DNA from: Bauldia sp. | Lineage (GTDB): Bacteria > Pseudomonadota > Alphaproteobacteria > Rhizobiales > Kaistiaceae | Reading direction: 5' to 3' | Length of the DNA: 45,989 nucleotides | Assembly (NCBI GenBank): GCA_020853895.1 | Contig: JADYYB010000106.1 | Span: 1 to 45,989, forward strand | Shown here: piece after piece, positions 34,454-43,233 of the stretch | Layout of the letters: every line of letters starts with the position of its first letter | Numbering within the stretch: the stretch's first letter is position 1 | The notes under the pieces: model-generated | What the model saw: the letters and a program-made list of their open reading frames with translations, nothing else | What the model was told of the DNA's origin: nothing | Database searches by the model: none | Translations under genes and position numbers: made by a program

Positions 34454-34696
34454 CTAGCCCTGGTAGCGCTCGACGGTGCTCGAGCTCCGCGGCTCCGCAT
34501 CGTCGGGGTTCTGGCCGAACTCGCGCTTGGCCCGGCGCTGACGAAGAAGGTCCCAGCACTGGTCGAGCGTCAGCTCGATCTCGCGAAGGCGCGCGCGATC
34601 CTCGTCGGTGAGCCCGGTGTGCGAGCCGCGCTCGTAGAGCGCATGCTCCTCGTTGGAGAGGGCATTGATGCGCTGAAGAAGGTTCTCGTCGGCCAT
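34454..34696 (-). CDS. DUF2630 family protein
   Basis: An 80-residue, largely helical protein with the DUF2630 pattern: LLQRINALSNEEHALYERG, then LTDEDRARLREIELTLDQCWDLLRQRRAKREFG and the TVERYQG ending. The ATG at 34696 has GGAGG upstream; a longer in-frame version starting at 34771 would add 25 residues that are not conserved. Short charged helices suggest a coiled coil. Function is unknown for the family. Confidence 0.88.
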   Translation of the reverse strand: MADENLLQRINALSNEEHALYERGSHTGLTDEDRARLREIELTLDQCWDLLRQRRAKREFGQNPDDAEPRSSSTVERYQG

Positions 34697-34813
34697 GGCC
34701 GCCTCCGCTGGCTGAATCGGCTTTTCCACCGCTGAGGTGGGGAGCGGGCAGTGTGGGCGCAATTCGGCCAAGAAACCAGTTGTCCTTGAGGCGGAACAAA
34801 ACGAGAGCTAATC

Positions 34814-36694
34814 ATGACGCCCGCCGCGCTCGCCGGCGCCTCCGGAGTCGCAATGCCCGCCCTCATCGACACCGCGCTCGCGCAGCTCCGGACGGTGTTC
34901 GGCTTCGAGGGTTTCCGGCCCGGCCAGCGCGAGATCTTGGAAGCCGTGCTGAACGGCGAGAACGTGCTCGCGGTGATGCCGACCGGTAGCGGCAAGTCGC
35001 TCTGCTACCAGCTGCCGGCGCTGGTCCGGCCGGGGCTGACGATCGTCGTCTCGCCGCTGATCGCGCTGATGCGCGACCAGGTGGCGGCGCTCAGGGCCAA
35101 CGGCATCGAGGCGGGCAGCCTCAACTCGGGCAACGATCCCGTCGAGCAGGCGCGCGTGCGGACCGCGCTCCGCGAAGGGCGGCTGAAGCTCCTTTATCTC
35201 GCGCCCGAAGGGCTCGCGCGGCCCGACCTCGCCGAGATGCTCCGCGAGCAGAAGATCGCGCTCCTCGCCATCGACGAGGCGCATTGCGTCTCGCAATGGG
35301 GGCACGATTTCCGGCCGGACTATCTCGCCGTCGGCGCGCTCGCGAGAGGCATCGGGGCGACCCAGTCGATCGCCCTTACCGCGACGGCCGACGGGCCGAC
35401 CCAGGCCGACATCCGTGCGAAACTCTTCGACGCGCCGCCGCGCACTTTCGTGCGCTCCTTCGACCGGCCGAACCTCTATCTGGCGATGCAGCCGAAGGTG
35501 AACGCCTCGCGGCAACTCACCGATTTCCTCGGCCTCCATGGCGGGGAGTCGGGCATCGTCTATTGCCTCTCGCGGAAGCGTACCGAGACGGTCGCCGCGA
35601 GTCTCGCGGCATCCGGCTACCGCGCGCTCCCCTATCACGCTGGCATGGACTCCGCGGACCGCGCGCGCAACCAGGACATCTTCCTCCGCGAGGACGGGGT
35701 GGTGATGGTGGCGACCGTCGCCTTCGGCCTCGGCATCGACAAGCCGGACGTCCGCTTCGTCTGCCACGCCAACCTCCCGGCGAGCGTGGAGGCCTACTAC
35801 CAGGAGATCGGCCGCGCCGGCCGCGACGGGCTGCCGGCCGATACGCTCACCCTCTACGGGATCGAGGACATGCGGCTCCGGCGCATGCAGATCGAGGAAA
35901 GCGACGCGCCGGACGAGCGGAAGCGGATCGAGCGCCAGCGCTTCAACGCGCTGCTCGCGCTCTGCGAGTCGCCGCGCTGCCGGCGGCAGACGCTGCTCTC
36001 CTATTTCGGCGAGGAGTCGGGGCTCTGCGGCAATTGCGATCTCTGCCGGGGCGCGGTGCAGCTCCGCGACGGCACCGTCGACGCGCAGAAGGCGATGTCG
36101 GCGATGGTGCGGACCGGCGAGCGCTTCGGCACCGAGCACATCGTGCAGATCCTGGTCGGCAACAAGACCGAGGCGGTCGAGCGCCACGGGCACGACCTCC
36201 TGCCGACCTTCGGCGTCGGCAAGGACCAGGACGCCAATGCGTGGCGGACGACGCTACGGCAGATCTACGCCGCCGGCCTCATAGCGCTCGACATCGAGCG
36301 CTACGGGCGCTGGTACCTCACCGATGCCGGCCGCCTCGTGCTGCGCGGCAAGGAGCGGATCAGCCTCCGTGTGCCTGAGGAGCGGCGCGCGCGGCGCGAA
36401 AAGCGCGGGCAGGCGGCGCTGCCGGCCGGCTCGCCAGCCGACGAGGCTTTGCTGGCCGATCTCAAGGTCTTGCGGCGGACCCTTGCCACCGAGCAGAAGC
36501 TGCCGGCCTATGCGATCTTCCCCGACCGGACGCTGAGCGAGATCGCCGTCCGGCGGCCGGGCAGCATCGGCGCGCTCGGCGAAATCCACGGCATCGGCTC
36601 GGTCAAGCTCGAGCGCTACGGACCGCTCTTCCTCGAGGTCGTGCGGCGGCACGGGTCGCGCGCCGTCCCCGACATTCGCGTGGCGGCCGGATAG
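34814..36694 (+). CDS. recQ: ATP-dependent DNA helicase RecQ
   Basis: A 626-residue 3'-5' helicase of superfamily 2 acting in recombination and fork repair. Motif 0 is FEGFRPGQREILEAVL, Walker A MPTGSGKSLCYQ (57-62), DEAH at 154-157 with HCVSQWGHDFRPDY, and motif VI YYQEIGRAGRDG. The zinc-binding part has cysteines in LCESPRC and LCGNCDLC, followed by a winged-helix RQC domain (FGTEHIVQILVGNKTEAVERHGHDLLPTFGVG) and a single C-terminal HRDC domain (about 535-620). The ATG at 34814 has GAGAG 7 bases upstream; ATG at 34853 is an alternative. Monocistronic by spacing. Confidence 0.96.
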   Translation: MTPAALAGASGVAMPALIDTALAQLRTVFGFEGFRPGQREILEAVLNGENVLAVMPTGSGKSLCYQLPALVRPGLTIVVSPLIALMRDQVAALRANGIEAGSLNSGNDPVEQARVRTALREGRLKLLYLAPEGLARPDLAEMLREQKIALLAIDEAHCVSQWGHDFRPDYLAVGALARGIGATQSIALTATADGPTQADIRAKLFDAPPRTFVRSFDRPNLYLAMQPKVNASRQLTDFLGLHGGESGIVYCLSRKRTETVAASLAASGYRALPYHAGMDSADRARNQDIFLREDGVVMVATVAFGLGIDKPDVRFVCHANLPASVEAYYQEIGRAGRDGLPADTLTLYGIEDMRLRRMQIEESDAPDERKRIERQRFNALLALCESPRCRRQTLLSYFGEESGLCGNCDLCRGAVQLRDGTVDAQKAMSAMVRTGERFGTEHIVQILVGNKTEAVERHGHDLLPTFGVGKDQDANAWRTTLRQIYAAGLIALDIERYGRWYLTDAGRLVLRGKERISLRVPEERRARREKRGQAALPAGSPADEALLADLKVLRRTLATEQKLPAYAIFPDRTLSEIAVRRPGSIGALGEIHGIGSVKLERYGPLFLEVVRRHGSRAVPDIRVAAG

Positions 36695-36745
36695 CGGCGG
36701 CGCCCCTCGCGCGGTAAACCGCTTCGGCATTCACATCCCGGCGCG

Positions 36746-37678
36746 ATGACCACCGCCCTCGTCTCCTTCAAGCAGCTCGGCGACATCATCCTCCTGGAGC
36801 CGGTGAGCCGTCTCCTCGCCGAGCGCTCGGGCGGGCCGGTCGATCTCTTCGCCAAGCGTGAGTTCGCGCCGATCATCGGGCTGATGGCCGGTGCCCGGGC
36901 CAAGACCTGGTCGCCGCGGCCCTATCGCAGCGTCCTTGCGCTGCATGAGGGGACGAAGACGACCCGCCGCGCCGCCGCGCTGGTCTCGCTCGACAAGACC
37001 CTCATCGCCCCCGGCCCGAACGAGGTGCGCTGGGAGCACCGGCTGGTCTACCGGAAGGTGCTCGTCCGCCAGCCCGGCACGCGCTACATGGCGCGTCACT
37101 TCTACGAGGAGGCGGGCGGCGATCCGGCCGGGTTCACCCCGCCCCGGCTCGCGCGGCCGCCCGCGGCGTGGCGGCCCGAAGGGCTCGACCTGCCTTCCCG
37201 CTACCTCGTCGTCCACCCGACGGCGGCGTGGCGGAGCAAATACTGGGACGCCGGGAAATGGGCGAGGCTGATCGAGTTCCTCGAGTCGGCCTCGGGGCTC
37301 CGGGTGGTCATCACCGCGGGGCCGACGCGCCACGAGCGCGAGCACTCGGAGGCGATCCTCGCCGCCTGCAAGGGGCAGCCGCTGAGCCTCGCGGGCAGGA
37401 CCACGATCGCCAACTATGTGTGGCTGATCGCCAACGCCGCGGGCCTGGTCGCGATCGACGGCTCCTCGTGCCACCTCGCCGACACCTATCGGGTTCCGGC
37501 GGTCAAGCTCTTCGCCCAGACCGACGAGCGCAACTGGCACTACGAGCGACCGGGCAGCTGGCTGGTGCTCTCCGGGCCGGAGTCGGTCTACCAGCGGCCG
37601 CCGGCGAAGGAGATCCCGCTCGAGGCCGTCATCGCCGCCGCACGGTCGATGATCGAGGCGGCGGGACTGTCCGCCTAG
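36746..37678 (+). CDS. Glycosyltransferase family 9 protein (heptosyltransferase-like)
   Basis: A 310-residue GT-B protein of the ADP-heptose:LPS heptosyltransferase superfamily. The start FKQLGDIILLEPVSRLL matches the family's RxxxLGDxxxxxP signature, and the C-domain has HPTAAWRSKYWDAGKWARLIEFL, the LAGRTTIANYVWLIANAAGLVAIDGSSCHLADTYRVPAVKLFAQTD donor-site region and the WHYERPG segment. It lacks the full WaaC/WaaF signature set, so the sugar and acceptor are uncertain, though LPS core or another surface glycan is the usual target. It is 51 bp downstream of recQ and convergent with a small secreted protein. Confidence 0.88.
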   Translation: MTTALVSFKQLGDIILLEPVSRLLAERSGGPVDLFAKREFAPIIGLMAGARAKTWSPRPYRSVLALHEGTKTTRRAAALVSLDKTLIAPGPNEVRWEHRLVYRKVLVRQPGTRYMARHFYEEAGGDPAGFTPPRLARPPAAWRPEGLDLPSRYLVVHPTAAWRSKYWDAGKWARLIEFLESASGLRVVITAGPTRHEREHSEAILAACKGQPLSLAGRTTIANYVWLIANAAGLVAIDGSSCHLADTYRVPAVKLFAQTDERNWHYERPGSWLVLSGPESVYQRPPAKEIPLEAVIAAARSMIEAAGLSA

Positions 37679-37685
37679 ACTTGGC

Positions 37686-38072
37686 CTATCGCGGAGCGAG
37701 ATCGCGCTGGATGGCCTCGCGCATCCGCCGGTCGAGCTCAGCGAACTCCGCCATCCATCGCTGGAACGAGGCGGGCGCGGATTGCGGCGTTTCGTGCGGC
37801 CAGACGGTGTAGTTCATCGAGAAGGCGCCGTTCTCCTGGACCACGGCACGCTGCACCGCGGCGGGATGGGCGTAGTGCGACGGCTTGGTGAAGTAGAAGA
37901 TGGTGAGGTGCGCCCGGTCCTCGACCATGGTGAAATCCGGGTATTCGGTGACAAGGACGCCGGGTCTCGCCATCGCCTCCTCGCGCAGGGTGCGAAGGTC
38001 GTCCTCCGGTGCCGCCAGAGCCGCGGGCGCGAAGAGCGAGACGAGGCCGAAAAGAAGACACACGATGCGCAT
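37686..38072 (-). CDS. Small secreted protein, hypothetical
   Basis: A 128-residue protein with a Sec signal peptide (RIVCLLFGLVSLFAPAALAA, cleavage near residue 20). The mature domain has a mixed pattern with YPDFTMVEDRAHLTIFYFTKPSHYAHPAAVQRAVV; I do not recognise the family. The second of two nearby ATG codons (38072) is chosen because GGGGA lies 8 bases upstream; the first ATG at 38078 would sit too close to it. The gene ends 8 bases from the convergent glycosyltransferase gene. Confidence 0.75.
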   Translation of the reverse strand: MRIVCLLFGLVSLFAPAALAAPEDDLRTLREEAMARPGVLVTEYPDFTMVEDRAHLTIFYFTKPSHYAHPAAVQRAVVQENGAFSMNYTVWPHETPQSAPASFQRWMAEFAELDRRMREAIQRDLAPR

Positions 38073-38173
38073 CGGCATTTCCCCGTTGCGGCACGATCCT
38101 AGCCGAACCGGCCGTAAGCGGCGTGCGGCAAGACTGACGGCCGATGGCCGCTGCGCGTCTTGTGGGCCGCTGC

Positions 38174-38320
38174 CCCTTCGCCTCTCCCCGGTGGGGAGAG
38201 GTCGCGATCACCGGCTCGCCGAAGGCGAGGCGGGATCCGGGTGAGGGGGCTCCACCTCTCCGGATGGACCTGTACCCCCTCACCCCAACCCTCTCCCCTC
38301 CGGGGGGAGGGGGTTCCAGG
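38174..38320. repeat. GC-rich fold-back intergenic repeat, distinct family (C)
   Basis: Within the 413-bp gap before ileS. A hairpin CCTCTCCCCG-GT-GGGGAGAGG opens the element, then GGATCCGGGTGAGGGGG, its partner ACCCCCTCACCC, and a closing CCCTCTCCCC-TCC-GGGGGGAGGG hairpin. The mirrored hairpin order is the same as in families A and B but the sequence differs. A similar motif (CTCTCCCC-TCT-GGGGAGAG) recurs near 42280-42300. Nothing else recognisable lies in this gap. Confidence 0.7.
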
Positions 38321-38486
38321 CGTGGAGCCTTGATCCGCCCTGGTAAAGGGGACAGGGGCGGGCACGGGGCCTGGCGTTTGGAACGTGGAAAGGGTGGCGG
38401 AAAGGCGCCACATTGGGTAAGCCCTCCCGAACTCCGTGCTTTGAACGTCGCCGGCGGCCGTTTTCCGCCTGAACCCGTTATTGCCC

Positions 38487-41400
38487 ATGACCAAGCAAGA
38501 GCCAGTGAAGCCCTACCCAGCCGCCGAGCCCTCGCCGAGCTTCCCCAAGCTCGAGGAGGCGATCCTGGCCAAGTGGAAGGAGGAGAACACCTTCCACAAG
38601 TCGCTGCAGAGGCGGCGGGACGAGGGCGCGCCGGAATACGTGTTCTACGACGGGCCGCCCTTCGCCAACGGGCTGCCGCATTACGGGCACCTCGTCACCG
38701 GCTTCCTCAAGGACGCGGTGCCGCGCTACCAGACGATGCGCGGCAAGCTGGTCGAGCGCCGGTTCGGCTGGGACTGTCACGGCCTGCCGGCCGAGCTTCA
38801 CTCGGAGAAGGAGCTCAACCTCTCGGGGCGGAAGGAGATCGAGGCCTACGGGGTCGAGCGCTTCAACGCCCATTGCCGCGCCTCGGTGATGCAGTTCGCC
38901 GAGGACTGGGAATATTACGTGACCCGGCAGGCGCGCTGGGTCGACTTCCGCAACGACTACAAGACCATGGACGTCACGTTCATGGAGAGCGTGCTGTGGG
39001 CCTTCAAGCAGCTCTGGGACAAGGGGCTGGTCTATGAGGGCTTCCGCGTCGTCCCCTATAGCTGGGCGGCGCAGACCCCGCTCTCCAATTTCGAGACGCG
39101 CCTCGATGACGCCACGCGCGAGCGGCAGGACCCGGCGCTGACCGTCGCCTTCCAGCTCCTGCCGGTGGCGGGAGAGACGGCCGGGCCGAAGCTCCTGGCC
39201 TGGACGACCACGCCATGGACCCTTCCCTCCAACCTTGCGCTGGCGGTCAAGCCGGACGCCGACTACGCGGTCTTCGAAAAGGGCGGCGAGCGGCTGATCC
39301 TCGCGGAGGCCTCGGTCGCCGCCTACGAGAAGGAGCTCGAGGGCTACGAACGGACGGGCAGCGTGCCCGGCTCGGCGCTGGTCGGGCGGCGCTACGAGCC
39401 GCTGATGCCGTTCTTCGCGGGGCGCGAGAACGCCTTCGTCGTGCTGGCCGGCGACTTCATCGAGCTCGGCGAGGGCACCGGAGTCGTGCACATCGCGCCG
39501 GCCTTCGGCGAGGACGACATGCGCATCGCCTCGGCAGCGGGGATCAAGCTCGTCGATCCGGTCGACTACGAGGGCAAGTTCACGGGCGACGTGCCGCCCT
39601 ATGCCGGCAAGAACGTGTTCGAGGCCAACAAGGACGTGATCCGCGACCTCAAGGCCGAAGGCAAGGTCGTCCGCCACGAGACGATCCTCCACAACTACCC
39701 GCATTGCTGGCGGACGCGCGAGCCGCTGATCTACAAGGCGATGCCGTCCTGGTACGTCGAGGTCACCAAGTTCCGCGACCGGATGGTTGAGGTGAACCAG
39801 GACATCAATTGGGTCCCCGACCACGTGAAGGACGGGCTCTTCGGCAACTGGCTCGCCAACGCGCGCGACTGGAATATCGGCCGCAACCGGTTCTGGGGGA
39901 CTCCGATCCCGGTGTGGAAGTCCGACGACCCCAACTATCCGCGCGTCGACGTCTACGGCTCGCTCGACGAGATCGAGCGCGATTTCGGCGTGCGGCCGCC
40001 GGACCTCCACCGGCCGTTCATCGATGCGCTGACGCGCACCAACCCCGACGACCCGACCGGCCGCTCGATGATGCGGCGCGTGCCGGACGTGCTGGACGGC
40101 TGGTTCGACTCGGGCTCGATGCCCTTCGCCCAGGTGCACTACCCGTTCGAGAACAAGACCTGGTTCGACCACCACTTCCCGGGCGACTTCATCGTCGAGT
40201 ACGTCGCGCAGACGCGCGGCTGGTTCTATACGCTGGTGGTCCTCTCGACCGCGCTCTTCGACCGCGCGCCGTTCCGCTCGGCGATCTGCCACGGCGTGGT
40301 GCTCGACGAGAACAAGGAGAAGCTCTCCAAGAGCCGCAAGAACTATCCGGACCCGATCGGCGTCTTCAACACCTACGGAGCCGACGCGCTCCGCTGGTAC
40401 ATGCTGTCCTCGCCGCTCCTCTCGGGGGGCGACCTCGCCATGCCGAAGGACGGGCGGACGATCGCCGAGACCGTGCGGCAGGTGCTGCTGCCGATCTGGA
40501 ACGCGTATTCGTTCTTCACCCTCTACGCCAACATCGACGGGATCCCGGGACGGCTCGTGACGACGGCGGAGGCCGAGCTCGACCGCTACATGCTGGGCAA
40601 GACCGCCGACCTCACGCGCACCGTCGAGGCGGCGATGGACCGGCTCGACATTCCGGGCGCGTGCGCGGCCTTCGCCCCGTTCATCGAGGCGCTCAACAAC
40701 TGGTACATCCGCCGGAGCCGCGAGCGCTTCTGGAAGAGCGAGAAGGACGCCGACAAACGGGCGGCCTACGACACGCTCTACACCGTGCTCGTCACGATGA
40801 CCCGCACGCTGGCGCCCTTCCTGCCGCTGCTGACGGACCACATCCACCGGGCGCTGACCGGGGAGAGCGTGCATCTCCAGGACTGGCCGGAGGCAGACGC
40901 CTTCGCGATCGACCGGGCGCTGGTCGAGCGGATGGACCTCGCGCGCGAGGTGGCGTCGGCGGCGGCGTCGATCCGCACCGCGAAGAACCTCCGCAACCGC
41001 CTGCCGCTTCGCCGGCTGACGGTCGCGCATCCGGGCCACGCGATCCTCGCCGCGCTCAGCGAGGTCATCGCGGACGAGGCGAACGTGAAGGAGGTGGTCT
41101 TCGCCGACGACCCCAAGGCGTTCGGCCACGAGGTGCTGGCGGTCAATCCGCGCATCCTCGGCAAGCGCCTCGGCGGGGCGATGCAGAAGGTGATCGCGGC
41201 GTCCAAGGCCGGGCAGTGGAAGGAGCTCGGCGGCGGGGCGCTCGAGGTCGCCGGCGAGCGCATCGAGGCGGGCGAGTACGAGCTGAAGTTCCGTGCCGCC
41301 GAGGGGATCGACGCGGTGCCCTTCGCGGGCTCGGCGGGCGTGGTCGTCCTCGACACCAGCGTCGACGCCGCGCTCGAGGAGGAGGGCGTGGCGCGCGATT

Positions 41401-41636
41401 TCATCCGCCTCGTCCAGGTGGCGCGCAAGGACGCCGGCTTCCGCGTCACCGACCGGATCGTGATCGAGGTGAAGGCCGGGCCCACGGTCATGGCGGCGGT
41501 CGAGGCGCATCGCGGCACGGTCATGGCCGAGACGCTCGCGGTCGGGCTGCACGGCGTGGACGCGCCCAGCGGCGCCCTCAGCGAGGGCGCGGTGCAGGAC
41601 GCCCCGGTCACGCTCGGGGTGCGGGTGGCGGCGTAA
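38487..41636 (+). CDS. ileS: Isoleucyl-tRNA synthetase, eukaryote-like type 2
   Basis: Class Ia synthetase of 1049 residues that charges tRNA-Ile and edits valine. HIGH motif is HYGH at 65-68 within GPPFANGLPHYGHLVTG, and KMSKS is KLSKS near residue 614 in DENKEKLSKSRKNYPDP. The CP1 editing domain lies between about 200 and 420. The GLPHYGH context, LDGWFDSGSMPFAQVHYPFEN and KNYPDP forms are those of the eukaryote-like (IleRS2) branch, whose bacterial members are known for low sensitivity to mupirocin; E. coli-type IleRS has a different form (VWFDSGSTH). The length (about 1050) also fits type 2. The ATG at 38487 is taken over a TTG two codons earlier. Monocistronic. Confidence 0.95.
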   Translation: MTKQEPVKPYPAAEPSPSFPKLEEAILAKWKEENTFHKSLQRRRDEGAPEYVFYDGPPFANGLPHYGHLVTGFLKDAVPRYQTMRGKLVERRFGWDCHGLPAELHSEKELNLSGRKEIEAYGVERFNAHCRASVMQFAEDWEYYVTRQARWVDFRNDYKTMDVTFMESVLWAFKQLWDKGLVYEGFRVVPYSWAAQTPLSNFETRLDDATRERQDPALTVAFQLLPVAGETAGPKLLAWTTTPWTLPSNLALAVKPDADYAVFEKGGERLILAEASVAAYEKELEGYERTGSVPGSALVGRRYEPLMPFFAGRENAFVVLAGDFIELGEGTGVVHIAPAFGEDDMRIASAAGIKLVDPVDYEGKFTGDVPPYAGKNVFEANKDVIRDLKAEGKVVRHETILHNYPHCWRTREPLIYKAMPSWYVEVTKFRDRMVEVNQDINWVPDHVKDGLFGNWLANARDWNIGRNRFWGTPIPVWKSDDPNYPRVDVYGSLDEIERDFGVRPPDLHRPFIDALTRTNPDDPTGRSMMRRVPDVLDGWFDSGSMPFAQVHYPFENKTWFDHHFPGDFIVEYVAQTRGWFYTLVVLSTALFDRAPFRSAICHGVVLDENKEKLSKSRKNYPDPIGVFNTYGADALRWYMLSSPLLSGGDLAMPKDGRTIAETVRQVLLPIWNAYSFFTLYANIDGIPGRLVTTAEAELDRYMLGKTADLTRTVEAAMDRLDIPGACAAFAPFIEALNNWYIRRSRERFWKSEKDADKRAAYDTLYTVLVTMTRTLAPFLPLLTDHIHRALTGESVHLQDWPEADAFAIDRALVERMDLAREVASAAASIRTAKNLRNRLPLRRLTVAHPGHAILAALSEVIADEANVKEVVFADDPKAFGHEVLAVNPRILGKRLGGAMQKVIAASKAGQWKELGGGALEVAGERIEAGEYELKFRAAEGIDAVPFAGSAGVVVLDTSVDAALEEEGVARDFIRLVQVARKDAGFRVTDRIVIEVKAGPTVMAAVEAHRGTVMAETLAVGLHGVDAPSGALSEGAVQDAPVTLGVRVAA

Positions 41637-42369
41637 GGCGCTTCGCTCTGTGTCGCTCCACCCTCCCCTCGAGGGGGATGGTCATCGCATATGGCGGCGT
41701 GAGCGTTCCCCCTCCCCCCTTGTGGGGGAGGCCGGGAGGGGGCCTCGCGGCAAGCGAGGCACTAAGATCCCACGGTGGCCGCAAGCGTCAGCGTGGGATT
41801 CTTGACCATGCCTCGCTTGCCGCTCGGCCCCCACCCCTGACCCCTCCCCACAAGGGGGAGGGGAAAAAGGGCCATATACGATAGCCCTGCCCTCGCAGGG
41901 GAGGGTCGGAGGGCGACTCTGCCGGCCTCCGAGGTGGGGTGGACGGCGGTGCGCGTGACAATCCCCTCTCCCGCCTGCGGGAAGGGCTAGGGAGGGGGCG
42001 CGAGCGAAGCGAGCACTTCGGTCCGGCGAGCGGTTTCCCCCTCCAGCTTCGCTAGGACCTTCGGTCCAAGCTCCTCCGCTACCTCCCCCGCAAAACGGGA
42101 GAGGGTTGCTGGGGCCTCGCTTGCCGCTCGGCGCCACCCCACCCCGTCGCCCCTCCGGTCAAGCCGGAGGGCCGCCGACCCTCCCCCTCAAGGGAGGGTG
42201 GGCTCGGCCTCTCCCTTACCAAGGGAGTGCTCTGCAGCGTCTGTTCGGCGAAGGGCGAGAGCCAGGCGCCGACCTGCCCCCTCTCCCCTCTGGGGAGAGG
42301 GGACCGGGTCGAGGTTCGCGCGCCAAGCCGACGAGGCCAGAACTCGTCGCCCCTTTGAGCCGACCGTCG
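41637..42369. repeat. Mosaic of fold-back intergenic repeats
   Basis: A 733-bp gene-free interval between convergent genes. It contains the family B element at 41677-41889, then several further hairpin-rich segments: about 41960-42110 with CTCCCGCC/GGGAGAGG arms and short CGAGCGAAGCGAGC and GACCTTCGGTC hairpins; a CTCCGG-TCAAG-CCGGAG stem also seen in family A copy 2; ACCCTCCC-CCTCAA-GGGAGGGT near 42178-42200; and a CTCTCCCC-TCT-GGGGAGAG stem near 42280-42300. No coding frame inside is plausible. Confidence 0.8.
41677..41889. mobile_element. MITE-like fold-back element, family B, copy 2
   Basis: A 213-bp copy of the element at 33277. The right terminal repeat CCATATACGATAGCCCTG differs from copy 1 at one position; the left, GATGGTCATCGCATATGG, at four. 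The interior matches closely (GGGGGAGGCCGGGAGGGGGC, then GCGGCAAGCGAGGC, ATCCCACG and their complements). Flanks are CCCTCGAGGG (41666-41675) and CCCTCGCAGGG (41890-41900); joined, they would rebuild a palindrome CCCTCCCCT-CGC-AGGGGAGGG, so this copy too sits at a hairpin apex. Confidence 0.7.
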
Positions 42370-43233
42370 TCAGTCCGGGAAGAGGGAGTGGGCGAGGGCG
42401 GTGATGCCGGGCTTGATCGCCTCGAGGCGGGCGAGGCTCTGCTCGACCGTCTCGATGCGCTGTTGGGTGAAGTTGAATTCCTCGCCCAGGCGCTCGACGA
42501 GCGTCCCGAGATCCTCGTCCCTCACCATGAAATCGGCCATCTCGGCGAGGTGGAAGTGGAACCAGAGATAGTTCTGCTGGCCCATCCCGAAATAGACCTG
42601 GTCGAAGGCGGCGAGGCTGGTCAGGCGGCCGGCGTCCGCGAAGCGTGGCGGGATGCCGCTCTGGTAGGCGAGGAACATCGGCCGCTCGGCGCGGATATAG
42701 GCGGCCATGAAGACGTTGGCGATCAGCTCGTTGACGAAGAAGCTCGGGCTCCAGATGCCGAGGTCGCGCGCGATCTTGTGGCCGAGCTCGTGGAAGGCCC
42801 AGGCGACGTTGAGCTCGAAGGGGTCGATGTCCCAGAGCTCGAAGCCGGGATGGGAGGAGACGTCGTCGGCGATGACGATCATGCCGGTGCGCGTCTCGGT
42901 GTAGGGCGTGGGATAGGGGATCGCGCCGACCCTGGCGTAGTCCTCGGCCGTCAGCACGGCGACGCGGAGGCGCGGGTTGAGGTCGGGCACCCAGCCGCTC
43001 GTCCGCGCGAACCAGTGCGCGGCGGCGGCGATCTCGGGCTGGTAGGCGCCGGCGATCTCGGCGGCGTCCTCGGAATGGTCGATGGTGAGGACCGTGCCCG
43101 CGACCTGGGGCAGGCGCAGCGCGTCGAGCCGGTCGAGGCCGGTCTGGGCGAGCGCGGCGGCGTGGCCTCCTGCAAGCAGCAGGAGGCCGAGACAAGCGGT
43201 GAGGAAGGTCCGCGCGGAGCGGGGGCCGTTCAG
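42370..43233 (-). CDS. Secreted HEXXH zinc metallopeptidase-like protein, probable CTG start
   Basis: A 287-residue exported protein. A signal peptide spans about residues 8-30 (FLTACLGLLLLAGGHAAALAQ). The active-site helix is AWAFHELGHKIARD with HELGH at 148-152, and Glu169 in FFVNELIAN, 17 residues on, is a plausible third zinc ligand of gluzincin type. This matches DUF4344-like putative metallopeptidases in layout, though I name no family firmly. No ATG, GTG or TTG precedes the signal in a usable position. A CTG at 43233 overlaps the bioY stop (CTGA), with GGAG 6 bases upstream, and is taken as the start. It should be translated coupled to bioY. Confidence 0.82.
   Translation of the reverse strand: MNGPRSARTFLTACLGLLLLAGGHAAALAQTGLDRLDALRLPQVAGTVLTIDHSEDAAEIAGAYQPEIAAAAHWFARTSGWVPDLNPRLRVAVLTAEDYARVGAIPYPTPYTETRTGMIVIADDVSSHPGFELWDIDPFELNVAWAFHELGHKIARDLGIWSPSFFVNELIANVFMAAYIRAERPMFLAYQSGIPPRFADAGRLTSLAAFDQVYFGMGQQNYLWFHFHLAEMADFMVRDEDLGTLVERLGEEFNFTQQRIETVEQSLARLEAIKPGITALAHSLFPD

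Noticed and set aside
38478..41552. A 1024-residue open frame on the minus strand opposite ileS
   Set aside because: High-GC DNA leaves long antisense frames open; its product is low-complexity Arg/Glu/Leu-rich with no domain, while the plus strand codes a full synthetase.
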